A stretch of 64,000 nucleotides of DNA from Arachis hypogaea (taxonomy: Eukaryota > Streptophyta > Magnoliopsida > Fabales > Fabaceae), in assembly GCF_003086295.3 (NCBI RefSeq), contig NC_092039.1, positions 65,987,649-66,051,648 on the forward strand, in the 5' to 3' direction. The notes under the pieces were generated by a model that saw only the letters and a program-made list of their open reading frames with translations, did not search any database and was not told the origin of the DNA. Positions 11,352 through 22,437 of the stretch are shown piece by piece (the stretch's first letter is position 1; the number at the start of each line of letters is the position of its first letter). The translations under genes were made by a program, and so were the position numbers.

Positions 11352-11369
11352 AACCTCCCCACACTTAAA
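11352..11369 (-). promoter_or_regulatory. second polypurine-tract-like motif
   Basis: The minus strand reads TTTAAGTGTGGGGAGGTT 26 bases after the ORF stop. It is nearly identical to the tract at 9676-9692, but no LTR follows it. It may be a decayed or internal plus-strand priming site. Confidence 0.5.
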
Positions 11370-11394
11370 TAATAGCATCGTCCTCGATGCTCAC

Positions 11395-12873
11395 TCAAAC
11401 TGGGTGTGAAGAAGTGTCATCTCTGGAAGGATGGGCTGCCGGTGTCTCAGTAGGGGTATGAAGATCTACAGTCTCTGTGAGTGTAGGAGGAGTGGTCTGC
11501 TGAAGCGGAGGCTCTATCTGTAGAGGAAGTTCCGGATCAGCGGCCTGTAGCTGGTGGTGCTCCTCATGATGTGGTGTAGTGTGCTCAGGTCTTTTCTGCT
11601 TAGCCTGGGTACGTGTCTCCTCCTCATGATCGCTCGCCTCCTCCTCAGATGTGTCGGATGGTGTGTCGGGCTCGGAGGGGATGTCGCCACCAGATCAGAT
11701 CAATAGCTTGAGGTGCTGATAGCGCCGCTTGTGGCGACGCTCAGACCTCTCATAACGTCGCCTGTTGCAACATTCGGACCTCTCAAAGTGCTGCTGCTGG
11801 TGGCGCTCCATCTGGTCTAAGCGGTCAAAGAGTCGGTGCACCAGAAGATAGACGGGCTCAGGAGTAGGTGGGGGTGCAGAGTATGGAGCTGGGGTAGTGG
11901 ATGCTGAAGGGGCAGCTGAAGACGTAGCTGCCTCAGTAGAGTCAGTTACAAAAGGAGGTCTGTAGCCTAAAGCCTGAAACTTCTGACTGTGAGGGATGAT
12001 CTCCTTTTCATCAGCAACTTCCCAAGGTACCTCAGCTCGGTGACCTAACTGAGTAATCAGGAATGGAACTGGGAGGGTGCCTCTGACATAGACTCTGGTC
12101 ATGTAATGCCGGGTGAAGCGGGGCAGATATAAGTCCTTACCCATCATCATACACCAGATGAGGGTAATCATAGCAGCTGGCACCTTCGTCTCATGAGTGC
12201 TTGGCATTACGTAGTTACTCAGAATCTGTTGGCATAGTCGAGCCTCATCATTCAGATATAATAGCCTGATTCCCTTGGGTACTACTGTGCTCTTTCCCAT
12301 GACCCATGGAATAAAAGGATCAAGAGTTATAGCCCGTTTCACTGCATCCTAGTCAAATCTCATGAATTTCGTATCCTCCTCAGCCCTTTGGTAACCGTCT
12401 GGCTGATCAGATTTAGGTGGGAGCTGGAGGATGTCTTCAACTGCCTCCTCAGTAACCTGAATTTGCTTGCCTCTAAGCTGTACTGCATCCAGGGATGTCT
12501 TAAAGTAGTTACAGTATAATTCTCTATCCCAGGAGGAGTTGATCTCAGTCAAGTTTCTCTCCAAAAAGAACCAACCTCTCGGTTTAATTTGGTCTGAAGT
12601 GTACTGCTTGAGTTTTTCTAGAATTTTGAGTGTCCTTTCTAGGTATAAGTTCCTGGATATGGCAAAAACTGGATATTTCAGCTCACAGTATTTGTTTGCA
12701 AATTTATCCGGGTCAGTCGCAGGTACCAACTGATCAGCTTTTTCCTGCGGGGTAAAGTTCTTCTCCCACCAGGAATCATCATGTAAGATGCCAAGGATGG
12801 ACATAGAGGATTCGCCTCTTTTCCTTATGCCAGTGGTTGCTTTGCCTTTTCCTTTGCTTTGAGGGGCAGACAT
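11395..12873 (-). pseudogene. transposon protein of the Transposase_32-like ('putative plant transposon protein') family
   Basis: One frame of 493 codons including the stop, broken only by TAG (12349-12351) and TGA (11695-11697). The start chosen is the ATG at 12873 (MSAPQSKGKGKATTG). It directly follows TTTCTGCTTTACAG on the minus strand, which looks like a 3' splice site, so a leader intron is likely. The frame has a basic N-terminus, then a domain with ERNLTEINSSW, NYFKTSLDAVQLRGKQI and LPPKSDQPDGYQ. After the TAG come LCQQILSNYVMPSTHETKVP, PAAMITLIWCMMMGKDLYL and a basic His/Arg-rich segment. An acidic, Pro/Thr-rich tail follows the TGA. I recognise the central part as the legume transposon protein family; its function is unknown. 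With so few lesions it either decayed recently or reads through the stops. Confidence 0.7.
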
Positions 12874-14045
12874 CCTGTAAAGCAGAAATTCCAGGATATA
12901 ATTAAAGAATAAAACCAGGAAAATAAGTAGGCAAATAGCAAAAGAAGCATAGAGTGGCAAAAGAGCAAGAGAAGCATGAATTGAGTCAAATATATGTGCA
13001 TTTTAGATTGTGTTCAAGTGGAAAAGTCTGAAAATAGAAATCGCAATCCAAAATATATGATAAGTGAAAGTTATGTTAATTTGAAAAAACATTGATCATG
13101 CCCTGAGTTAAGAGTTAAAGTAGTTAGGTGAAAAGAGAAGTCAGAAGTTAAGATGGTTAAAAGGTGAAAAAAGGAAGTTAGAAAGTGAAAATAGTGAGTT
13201 AGTAAAAAGACAGTTAAAGTAAGTGGCATGATGATGGGTTTCCTAGTTAACAAGAAATCCACAAATTGAAATAATAATCAACTCATATTCAAGTAAGGTT
13301 TGCAGTTAATTGATGATAATGCATATTAGGGAAGTGGAAAAGGAGAATGAAATCATCAATAATGCAAAGTATTAACCAGGGAATCAAATGGAATAAGAAT
13401 GCTAGCCTGTGCATTCATGAATTTGTTTGGGTGTAGCCGAGTAGTGCAAAATTTAAGATTGCCAAAACCAATACGTGAATGGAAAAAAATGAAATAATTT
13501 GCAGAATATTGGGCAGCATTCCGGCTAAAATTGGATGTTCCTGAGAAATACATAGCAGGATAAATTAGTTCATATAAAATTTAAATAGTGCTGCAAAGAG
13601 ACACAAATAACACGAATATGAAAGAACAGTGTAACAACAGCATGAAACATGTAACAGCATATGAACAAGATGGTCATCACAGCAAAATCAGAATCGCAAA
13701 ATAGACAAAACATGTAGCACGAACGGTGCAATTATCAGGTCTAAATCTACTAACCATATCCTAAGTACCTAACCACCTAGAGTCCACTACAATCATACAT
13801 CTCTAACTATTCTCATTTGAACAGAATCTGAAAAAATATGCAATTGACTAACTAATGAACTCGTAAAGGGAACGGTGTTCGGCGGAACCTGGTGAGGGTA
13901 GGATCAGAATATGAGACAGAGAGGGGGGTAGTGGTGCTGGTGGCTGCACGGCGGTGGCACGGTGGTGGCACGGCGGCGGTCCGGATGGGGGCAGGGATGG
14001 GTATGTAGTACTAGGCTAGGGTTGGGTAAGTTGGATAAAAGATGA
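12874..14045. other. 5' leader region of the 8224-15899 element
   Basis: AT-rich and non-coding. The frames on both strands are short and lack family features. The ORF-proximal end reads as a splice acceptor, so part of this may be an intron. Confidence 0.5.
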
Positions 14046-14275
14046 GTGACGCGGACGCGTGATGCATGCGAACATGTCACTGTGAATTGTGCTACATGCA
14101 CAGTTCCAGCGTCGTTTTGGTGCAACTCTCTGTTTCCATGTAGGAGGCCATAATATCTACGCGACGCGGATGCGTTGCTCACGCTTTCGCGTGGGATGAG
14201 TTTGTGCAAGTGACACGTTCGCATCAGAGACGCGAACGCATGGGCCAGTTTATGCTAAACGCACAACAGCCACAT
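14046..14275. repeat. GC-rich ACGCG motifs outside the LTR
   Basis: Several degenerate copies occur: GACGCGGACGCGTGATGC, GCGACGCGGATGCGTTG, CACGCTTTCGCGTGGG and GAGACGCGAACGCATGGG. They match the motif of LTR copy 1, not that of the adjacent LTR copy 2. Confidence 0.7.
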
Positions 14276-14406
14276 GATTCTAGCCTAACTTTCTGGGCGT
14301 TGGATCTTTATGCCGATTTCCATTCCACGGCCACGCGTGGCCTGCGCGCTCGTTTGGGGTTTTTTTTGATGCAGTATGCAGAATGCAAAAAGGGATAAAT
14401 GCAATT

Positions 14407-14424
14407 TCTTATTTCACGGTGCCA
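14407..14424 (-). promoter_or_regulatory. weak primer-binding-site candidate
   Basis: The minus strand reads TGGCACCGTGAAATAAG three bases inside the LTR edge. Only the first nine bases resemble the tRNA-Asp type site TGGCGCCGTTGCCGGGGA, so it is degenerate or misassigned. Confidence 0.3.
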
Positions 14425-14427
14425 TTT

Positions 14428-15899
14428 TGAATAACGAAACTCTCGCGCGATCTAGAATTTTCACAAATAAATTCCTGTTGAAAGTATAGCTTCTAGACCG
14501 ACAAGAATTCCTTTCTTACAAAAGTTTTGGTTGTCACAAGTAACAAACCCCTTTGAAATTGATAACCAAAGTATAAAAACATCGGGTCGTCTTCTCAAGG
14601 AATTGCAGGGAGGTATGATTTATTATTGGTTATGGAAAAAGATATGTTTTTGGGGTTTTTTAATGTATAAGATAAAAAGCAAGAATAGTAAATGGCAAAA
14701 GGAATAAACTAATAACTAGAAAAGCTCTTGGCAAGGTATGAGAACTGGAAGTCCTATCCTAGTTATCCTTATCAATTGTGATGAGAATTGGATTTTGCTC
14801 CCACTCTAACTACGAAAGTTAGTCAGGTGGATAAATCAATATGAATCCTCAAGTCCTAGTCTTTCCCTTGGAAAGACTAGAGTTAGTGGAATCCAAATTA
14901 ATCAGCAAAGAATTTCAATTTTCAGTCAACACCTCGAGTTTGATAACTCAAGCGTCACCAATTACTTAACCAAAGCCAAAAGGGAAAATTCTAAATTATT
15001 TATATCATAAATAAAAGAAACAAATCATAGATCCGAAAATACCTCAAATTATATTAAATAGAATATTCAAATCTAACATGGAAAAGTTCATAAATTAAAT
15101 TAGAAAAATAAATAAAAGGAACATTGAACCTGTGATTGAAGAAGATGAAATCTTAATTCCTTTAAAAGGAATCCTAATCCTAAATCCTAAGAGAGAGGAG
15201 AGAACCTCTCTCTCTAAAAACTACATCTAAAAACTAAAATTTTGAATTATAAATGAAAGATCTGATTCTGCTCCACTCCCAGCCTCTAATCTATGTTTTC
15301 TGGGCCGAAAACTAGGTCAAAAATAGCCCAAAAATTGCTAGGGATGAAATCTGCCACGTACAGGTCGCGGCTCATGCACGCGTACGCCCTAGGTGCGCGT
15401 GGGCGCCGACGGGCTTTTCGCCAATGTGCGCGTGCCCGTGCTTTGGGCGTGCGCGTCCTTAAATGCCAAGTCAACTATGACAAATTATATATTGTTGCGA
15501 AGCCCCGAACGTTAGCTTTCCAACGCAACTAGAACTGCATCATTTGGACCTCTGTAGCTCAAGTTATAGTCGATTTAGTACCAGGAGGTCAGGCTGGACA
15601 GCTTCAGCAGTTTCTTCAATTTCTTGTATTCCTTCTACTTTTGCATGCTTCCTTTCCATCTTCTAAGCCATTCCTGCCCTGTAATCTCTGAAATCACTTA
15701 ACACACATATCATGACATCGAATGGTAATAAGAAAGGATTAAACATAGCAAAATTAAGACCAAAGAAGCAAGTTTTCAATCATAGAACAAATTCTGGGAA
15801 GGAATGTAAAACCATGCAAATAGTATGAATAAGTGTGCAAAGGCCTGATAAAAACCACTCAATTGAGCATAAGATAAACCATGAAATAGTGGTTTATCA
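14428..15899 (-). repeat. LTR copy 2 (5' position)
   Basis: 1472 bp. On plus it begins TGAATAACGAAACTCTCG and ends GGTTTATCA. Its centre differs from LTR copy 1: it holds other GC-rich motifs (about 15360-15460, GTGCGCGTGGGCG and relatives). It also has the block at 15484-15570 (minus: TTGAGCTACAG ... GTTGCGTTGGAAAGC) that is shared with the E/D/H and F LTR families. Confidence 0.75.
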
Positions 15900-16573
15900 A
15901 GGCCGCAATTGCACAGCTATCACCACAGCTCATAGGAGCCATTTCCACCCTCTTGGAAAGGCAAGCACAAGCCGAAAAGAAGATAGATGCCAACCAAGAA
16001 GAATACATGTCGAATTTGAAGAACCAAGGTGCAGCAATCTCAAAAATGGAAGCACAAGTAGAGTTCTTATCCAAGCAAATTCCAATGCCTACACACACAT
16101 TTCCAAGTGACATCATGGCCAACCCAAGAGGGGAATGCAAGGCCGTCACACTTAGAAGTGGAAAAGTGATAGAAGAAGCCACCCAAAACCAGGAAAGCAA
16201 AGAAGAAGAAGCTGCAAAAAAGCCTGAAAATAGGAAGAAAGAAGAGGCCCCTAGCCCATCTTCACCAAAGCCAATCTTGAAGCCTTATGTACCAAAGGCA
16301 CCATACCCACAAAGGCTAAGGAAGGATCGGAAGGACAGCCAGTTCTCTAGATTTTTGGAAATCTTCAAAAAGTTCCAAATCAACATACCATTTGCTGAAG
16401 CATTGGAGCAAATGCCCCTCTACGCAAAGTTCTTGAAGGAGCTCATGACTAGAAAAAGAAACTGGGGCGAAAAGAAGATTGTAGTCCTAACTGAGGAATG
16501 TAGTGCTATCATACAAAAGAAACTCCCCCAGAAAATGAAGGCCATTCCTAACTACTGCTGGAGCCATCATTGA
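15900..16573 (+). pseudogene. element I gag C-terminal fragment and start of protease region
   Basis: The frame is open from the junction at 15900 without a start codon. It has a coiled-coil-like Gln/Glu/Lys region (LIGAISTLLERQAQAEKK), then QIPMPTHTFPSDIMANPRGECKAVTLRSGKV. A Lys/Glu/Pro-rich linker follows, and then PYPQRLRKD...FLEIFKKFQINIPFAEALEQMPLYAKFLKEL, the gag-protease linker typical of Athila elements. The frame ends where the protease core should begin. The protease active-site segment has been deleted: the sequence jumps from LPQKMK to the last strand of the protease in another frame (about 16540-16640). Confidence 0.75.
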
Positions 16574-19500
16574 TGTGCAAAAAGGAGAACTAGTCTTGAG
16601 ATTACATGAGGAAAAGATGGTCTTCAATGTCTTCAACGCAATGAGTTATCCCAAGGAAGCAATAGGAAGGAAATATGGAATTGGAGCAACAAGCACCACG
16701 TGAGGAACCACCACAAGGAACCATGGAAAGATCAATCATGGCAAACCACAAAGACAACAATGAAGAAGAGGCACTGAAACTAGAGCTAAAAACCCTACCT
16801 CGAAGCTTGAAATATGCCTATCTAGGTGACAACAGCAGCTACCCAGTGATCATCAACTCAAGCTTGAGCAAGGAGCAAGAAGAGGAGCTCATCCAAGTGC
16901 TAAAACAACACAAGGATGCTATAGGCTGGACACTCACAGACCTAAAAAGGATCAACCCTTCAATGTGTATGTACAAGATTCTACTTGAGGAGGGTGCCAA
17001 GCCCTCAAGACAACAACAAAGAAGGTTGAATCCAACCATGAATGAGGTAGTCCAGAAGGAAGTGTTGAAGTTGTGGCAAGCTAGGGTGATCTAGCCCATC
17101 TTAGACAGCCCTTGGGTGAGCCCGGTACAAGTAGTTCCAAAGAAAGGAGGAATCACTGTTGTACCAAATGAGAAGAATGAGCTGATACTGACAAGAACAG
17201 TGACCGGTTGGCGCATGTGCATCGACTACAGGAAGCTCAATGAAGCCACCACGAAGGACCACTTCCCCCTACCATTCATGGACCAAATGCTCGAGAGGCT
17301 GGCTGGACATGAATACTACTGCTTCCTTGACGGTTATTCGGGTTACAACCAAATAGTTGTGGACCCAAAGGACCAAGAGAAAACTTCATTTACTTGTCCA
17401 TATGGTGTTTTTGCTTACAGTAGGATGCCCTTTGGACTGTGCAATACACCTACAACATTCCAAAGGTGCATGCTCTCCATATTTTCGGATATGATTGAGA
17501 GGTTCATCGAGGTGTTTATGGATGACTTCTCTGTATTTGGTAACACATATTCTGATTGATTGCATCACTTAGCCTTGGTGCTAAAGAGATGCCAAGAGAC
17601 CAACCTTATTTTAAACTGGGAAAAATGCCATTTCATGGTTACAGAAGGAGTGGTCCTTGGTCATAAAATCTCAAAGAAGGGCATAGAAGTAGACAGGGCA
17701 AAGGTAGAGGTGATTGAAAAGTTATCTCCACCTTACAATGTCAAAGCAATCAGAAGCTTTTTGGGACACGCTGGTTTTTATAGGAGGTTTATTAGAGACT
17801 TCTCCAAGGTTGCCAAGCCATTGAGCAACCTACTTGTCTCTAATGTACCTTTTTTTTATATAATGAATACATGTTAGCCTTTGAGGAGCTTAAGAACAAA
17901 CTTTCCTCTGCACCTATCATAGCACCACCATGTTGGTATCTACCCTTTGAGTTGATGTGTGATGCATCAGATTTTGTTGTGGGTGATGTTTTAAGACAGA
18001 GGAAGGATAAGTTGGTGCATGTCATTTATTATGCCAGCAAGGTCCTTAATGAAAATCAAAGGAACTACACCACTACAGAGAAGGAATTACTTGCCATTGT
18101 CTTTGCTTTTGATAAATTTAGTTCATATCTCATTGGTTCTAAAGTAATTGTATTCACTGATCATGCAGCACTCAAATACTTGCTTACAAAACAAGAATCC
18201 AAGCCAAGGCTAATAAGATGGATCCTGCTACTCCAAGATTTTGACATCGAAATTAAGGATAGGAGTGGAGCAGAGAACAAAGTTGCTGACCACCTCTCAA
18301 GGATCCTACAAGAGGAAAAAGGAGCACACCATCTTGCAGTGAATGAAAGCTTCCCAGATGAGCAATTAATGATGATATAAGAGACCCCTTGGTTTGCTGA
18401 TATAGCCAATTTCAAGGCCATTGGGGAACTACCAACCAACATCAACAAACATATGAAGAGAAAGCTCATCAAAGATGCCAAATACTATATCTGGGAAGAG
18501 CCATACTTGTTCAAAAAGTGTGCTGATGGGATCTTGAGGAGGTGTATATCCCATGGAGAAGGACAAGAGGTGCTTTGGCAATGTCATAGATCTGCATATG
18601 GAGGCCACTTTAGTGGAGAAATAACAGCATCCAAGGTGCTCCAATGTGGATTCTACTGGCCAAGCATTTTCAAGGATGCAAAGGACTTGGTGTCAAGGTG
18701 TGATGAATGCCAGAGAGCTGGCAATTTACCCATGAATAATGAGATGCACAGAGATTTATAATGGAGCTAGAACTATTCGATGTTTGGGGATTGACTTCAT
18801 GGGGCCTTTCCCATCCTCCTACTCAAATAGTTATATACTTGTGGCTGTAGATTATGTGTCAAAGTGGGTGGAGGTTATTGCCACCACCACAAATGACAAC
18901 AAGGTTGTAATGAGCTTCTTAAGAAAGAACATCTTCAGTAGGTTTGGAGTTCCCAAAGCACTCATTAGTGATGGAGGGACACATTTCTGCAATAAATAAC
19001 TGGAAGCACTCATTCTCAGATATGGAGTCAAACACAAGGTGGCAACCCCTTATCATCCGCAGACCAACGGGCAAGTAGAGATTTCCAACAGGGAGCTAAA
19101 AAGGATTCTCGAAAAAACTATTAGAAGCTCAAGGAAGGACCGGTCTAAGAAACTAGACGATGCTTTATGGGCTTACAAGACAGCCTTCAAGACCCCTATT
19201 GGGATGTCACCATACCAACTAGTATTTGGCAAGGCTTGCCACTTGCCAGTTGAACTGGAGCATAGAGCCTTCTGAGCTCTAAAACTACTGAATTTTGATG
19301 AGCAAGTTGCTAGAGAAAAGAGGCTGAGGTAACTCAACAAGCTGGAAGAATTTAGGAACCAAGCATATGAAAATGCAAAGATCTACAAAGAGAACACAAA
19401 AAGAGGGCATGATCAAAAGATAGCAAAGAGGGAGTTCACTAAAGGACAAAAGGTGTTATTGTACAATTCTAGACTTAAGTTCTTCCCTGGGAAGCTTAAG

Positions 19501-19776
19501 TCTAGATGGTCTGAACCCTTCACCATCATCAAAGTGTACCCCTGTGGTCAAGTGGAGCTCATGGAGGACAAAACACAGAGAACCTTCACTGCAAATGGCC
19601 ATAGACTCAAGCATTACCTGGGGGACTCACTGGATGAAAGAAGAGTGAGCTACCACCTCAACTTAAAAAGGAAGAACGTCAAGCTAGTGACGATAAAGAA
19701 GCGCTGGTTGGGAGGCAACCCAACACTTTATATCCTTTTATTTATTGCTTTATTAGAAGTAGATTGTAAATATTAG
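16574..19776 (+). pseudogene. element I pol: RT, RNase H, integrase (decayed)
   Basis: Ty3-gypsy polymerase. RT runs from about 16800 to 17560 with DSPWVSPVQVVPKKGG, GWRMCIDYRKLN, MPFGLCNTP and the catalytic FMDDF (17515-17529). Thumb/connection and RNase H follow at 17560-18380 ([44 protein letters not shown]). Integrase runs from about 18450 to 19300: the zinc-binding region ends at CDECQRAG, then come [15 protein letters not shown] and HPQTNGQVE, the D,D,E set. The C-terminal tail is 19300-19700. Damage: stop codons at about 17092, 17557, 17875, 18378, 18997, 19273 and 19330, plus a frameshift near 18740. It is non-functional. The region ends in GGTTGGGAGGCAACCCAAC, a motif also found after the pol of element E. 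Confidence 0.85.
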
Positions 19777-19931
19777 CTTAGGAAGTTAATTTCAGTTTTG
19801 ATAGTTAAGATAGCTTTGTGAGTTAAATTGTGTGCTATCTTTTGGAAGTGTAACTGGATGAAAGCATTTACTAGTGATGATGAGTGATTGGGCTAAGAAC
19901 TAGCTAAAAAGCTAAGTTTGGTGTGGCCACT
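19777..19931. other. spacer between pol and ORF3 of element I, left half
   Basis: Non-coding; it ends AAGCTAAGTTTGGTGTGGCCACT. The last five bases (CCACT, 19927-19931) are repeated at 42370-42374, on the far side of element II. Confidence 0.7.
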
Positions 19932-20984
19932 TGATGACTCAGATTCACTACCCATTTCAAAAATTAGTGAATTAGTTCTTTTGGCAAGCGCACCAAAATT
20001 ATCGCCAAGTAATAACCCACAGGGGAGTGGGATCGTATCCACAGAGATTGGCAAATTCAAGCAGTTTTTATTGATTGATGAATTAGTCAAGCGGATCAAT
20101 AAGATTGTGAAGTATAGAATTGTAAATGACATAAATGTAAATGACTAGAATATACAGAAAAGCAATAAAGTGCAGAAATGGAAATTGCAGATTGTAAAGT
20201 GCTGAATCATAAATGACTTGAATGTAAATGGGAGTGGGTAACTGCTGAATGTAAAAATTAAGCTATAAAGAAATGGATAGATAAGAATGGGGAAATTAAT
20301 TGAGATTGGGAGATGTTGTCTCTTTGGATCAAATCTAGCTTATATCCTCTTCAATCATGCAACTCATTGACCTCTTGGCAATCATGATTGATTGAGCCCC
20401 AATCCCTTGATGACTCAATCTCTCAGATCTTGATCAATAGCCAATTCCTTGGTCTAATTGCTCATGAAGAGAGATATGCTTGGTCCCTGATTTTGCCACA
20501 CACCCTCATAGGTCCAGGTAGAGGGGGGATTATATGTCACATATCCCATCACCAAAACCCAGATTCTACTAAAGTGTGAGAAGGGATTTCAATCATGGTT
20601 TCATGTTTCCTTTCCCAAGGTTCCCATCAAAACTAATTGCATTCAATCTCTTTCCCAAGATAATTGAACACTAAGCATTAAGAACAAAATTCCTTCTAGC
20701 AAATCAAAGAGAAGATAAAGAGAAGAAGAATTTCACTATTATCAATCCATCAAGTACAACAGAGCTCCCTCTCTCAATGAGAGGGAAGTTAGCTACTCAT
20801 AGCTTGAAAAGTACTCAATAAGCGTGACTTCTCAGCTTTATTGGCGTTTTATTGGCGTGTCACGTGCCCTTCATGTCTAGCTTGGCGTGCCACGACTAAT
20901 CCTTCAAATGGCACGCTTGTCTCTCTATCAAACTTGGTGTGCCACGGCTTCGAACTCAAGCGGCACGCCATAGTGGAATTCTTG
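19932..20984 (-). repeat. element II truncated 3' LTR
   Basis: It matches the inner-proximal 1.2 kb of the LTR starting at 22438, beginning TGATGACTCAGATTCACTACCC on plus. It lacks 148 bp that lie between two ACTCAA repeats in the other copy (23319-23324 and 23467-23472). It breaks off at about 20984 (GGAATTCTTGT) and is fused there to gag sequence. Confidence 0.8.
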
Positions 20985-22149
20985 TTGTATATGGGTTGGT
21001 TGTTATGGTATGATGTGTTTTGTGAGTTATGGTAGGGTCTATGGTTCCCTATTTGATGGTTGGGGTTGTGGTTGGGATGCTGATTTGATGGATAAGGCTT
21101 GTTGTGGTCCTGGTTGTGGTTTTGTTGATTTTCCCACCCAAAGTTTGGGTGGTTCTTCCAGCCTGGGTTGTATGTCTTAGAGTGTGGGTCATATGGTGCT
21201 CTAGAAGAATTGTTCACATAATTAGCTTGTTCCCAATCACCTTCAGATTCTGGTGTATTCCCTTCTTGTTGAGGAGTTTGGTCTTGAATGGCTGAGGCTT
21301 GGTTGGCCTCTATCTTCTTGGTCAAGGCTGCTATTTGGCTGCAATTGCCTTGTTCTGAGCTAACAAAGCATCTACAGAATTGAGTTCTAGCACTCCCTTC
21401 TTCTGAGTCCTTTCTGAAGCATAGAAATACTCATTTTTAGCTACACTCTCAATGACATCTATGGCCTTTTCAATGGTATTCTTTTTGTTGAGTGAGCCTC
21501 CTGAAGAATGATCCACTACCTTCTTTGCTTCATAGGATAGTCCCTAATAAAAGATATATAGTTATACCCATTCATTGAACATTTCCGGTGGGCATCTTCT
21601 TGTCAGATCTTTGAATCTCTCCCAGGCCTCATAAAGTGTTTCTCCATCTTGTTGTCTGAAAGTTTGCACCTCAGCTCTCAGCCTATTGATTCTTTGTGGA
21701 GGGTAAAATCCTGCAAGGAATCTGTTCATGACCTCCTCCCATGTAGTTAGGCTATCCTTGGGGAATGATTCCAACCACTTTGCTGCCTTATCTCTGAGTG
21801 AGAAAGGGAACAAAAGTAGTTTGTAGATGTCAAGGTGTACCCCGTTGGACTTTACAGTATCACATATCCTCAAGAATGTGCTGAGATGTTGATTAGGATC
21901 TTCCTAGGCACTTCCTCTATATGAGCAATTATTCTGAACAAGTGTGATGAGCTGAGGCTTCAGCTCAAAGTTATTGGCATAAATTGTTGGCACTTTCTCC
22001 ATATTCTCCTCCATGTTTGTTTCAAAATGCTCTTCTTCTTCCTCAGCACCAACGACTCTCTTCCCTCTTGCTTCCCTCCTTAATCTAAGGAAGGTCCTCT
22101 CTGGTTCAGAATCAAAGGAAGTTGAAACCCCGCTTCTCCTACCTGTCAT
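20985..22149 (-). pseudogene. element II gag, 5' part
   Basis: Athila-type gag. The start chosen is the ATG at 22149 (MTGRRSGVSTSFDSEPERTF), 264 bases inside the primer-binding site. It has the retrotransposon gag domain (IYKLLLFPFSLRDKAAKWLE, WEEVMNRFLAGFYPP, INRLRAEVQTFRQQDGETLY, EAWERFKDLTRRCP), then SLNKKNTIEKAIDVIESVA. An Asn/Gln/Pro/His-rich stretch (about 20990-21240) follows. In-frame stops occur at about 21904, 21562 and 21547, and a frameshift near 21330. The Asn-rich part is cut at about 20985 by fusion to the 3' LTR, so the capsid/nucleocapsid end is missing. Confidence 0.8.
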
Positions 22150-22412
22150 ACAACCAATCAAGGCACAAAGCCAGAAAGAAAATGGATGAATAAATTACTA
22201 TTGTTAGAGTAGTTGTTAGTGTGAGTGGTGTAATTGATCAAACAGTTAGAAGAATGGAAATATGGACACTAAATAAAGTAATCAAAGAAGAAGGAAATAG
22301 AGCTCAAAATAAAATAACAAGAATGCTAAATAAAAGAAATTAAAATAACAAGGAATGTAAATTGCTTAATCTATCTCTCCAATCAATTTAATCACTGTCA
22401 AATTTAAGCCAA

Positions 22413-22430
22413 TCCCCAGCAACGGCGCCA
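22413..22430 (-). promoter_or_regulatory. primer-binding site of element II
   Basis: TGGCGCCGTTGCTGGGGA on the minus strand, eight bases inside the LTR edge at 22438. It matches the 3' end of plant tRNA-Asp with one difference. That tRNA is the usual primer of Athila/Tat elements. Confidence 0.85.
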
Positions 22431-22437
22431 TAAAACT

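Larger units (their letters stand above)
8224..15899 (-). mobile_element. non-autonomous LTR retrotransposon, chimeric
   Basis: Two direct LTR copies (8224-9675 and 14428-15899) flank about 4.75 kb. On the minus strand the order is 5' LTR (right), leader, one transposon-protein ORF, long non-coding region, polypurine tract (9676-9692), 3' LTR (left). There is no gag-pol. The LTRs agree in their outer thirds but differ entirely in the middle. The flanking bases (GGCTT left, AGGCC right) are not a clean duplication, and the two sides belong to different elements. I read it as a product of recombination between relatives. Confidence 0.7.

Noticed and set aside
15900..15904. Target duplication AGGCC / (A)GGCTT for the 8224-15899 element
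   Set aside because: It needs a one-base shift of the LTR edge and still has a mismatch, and the flanks belong to different elements.
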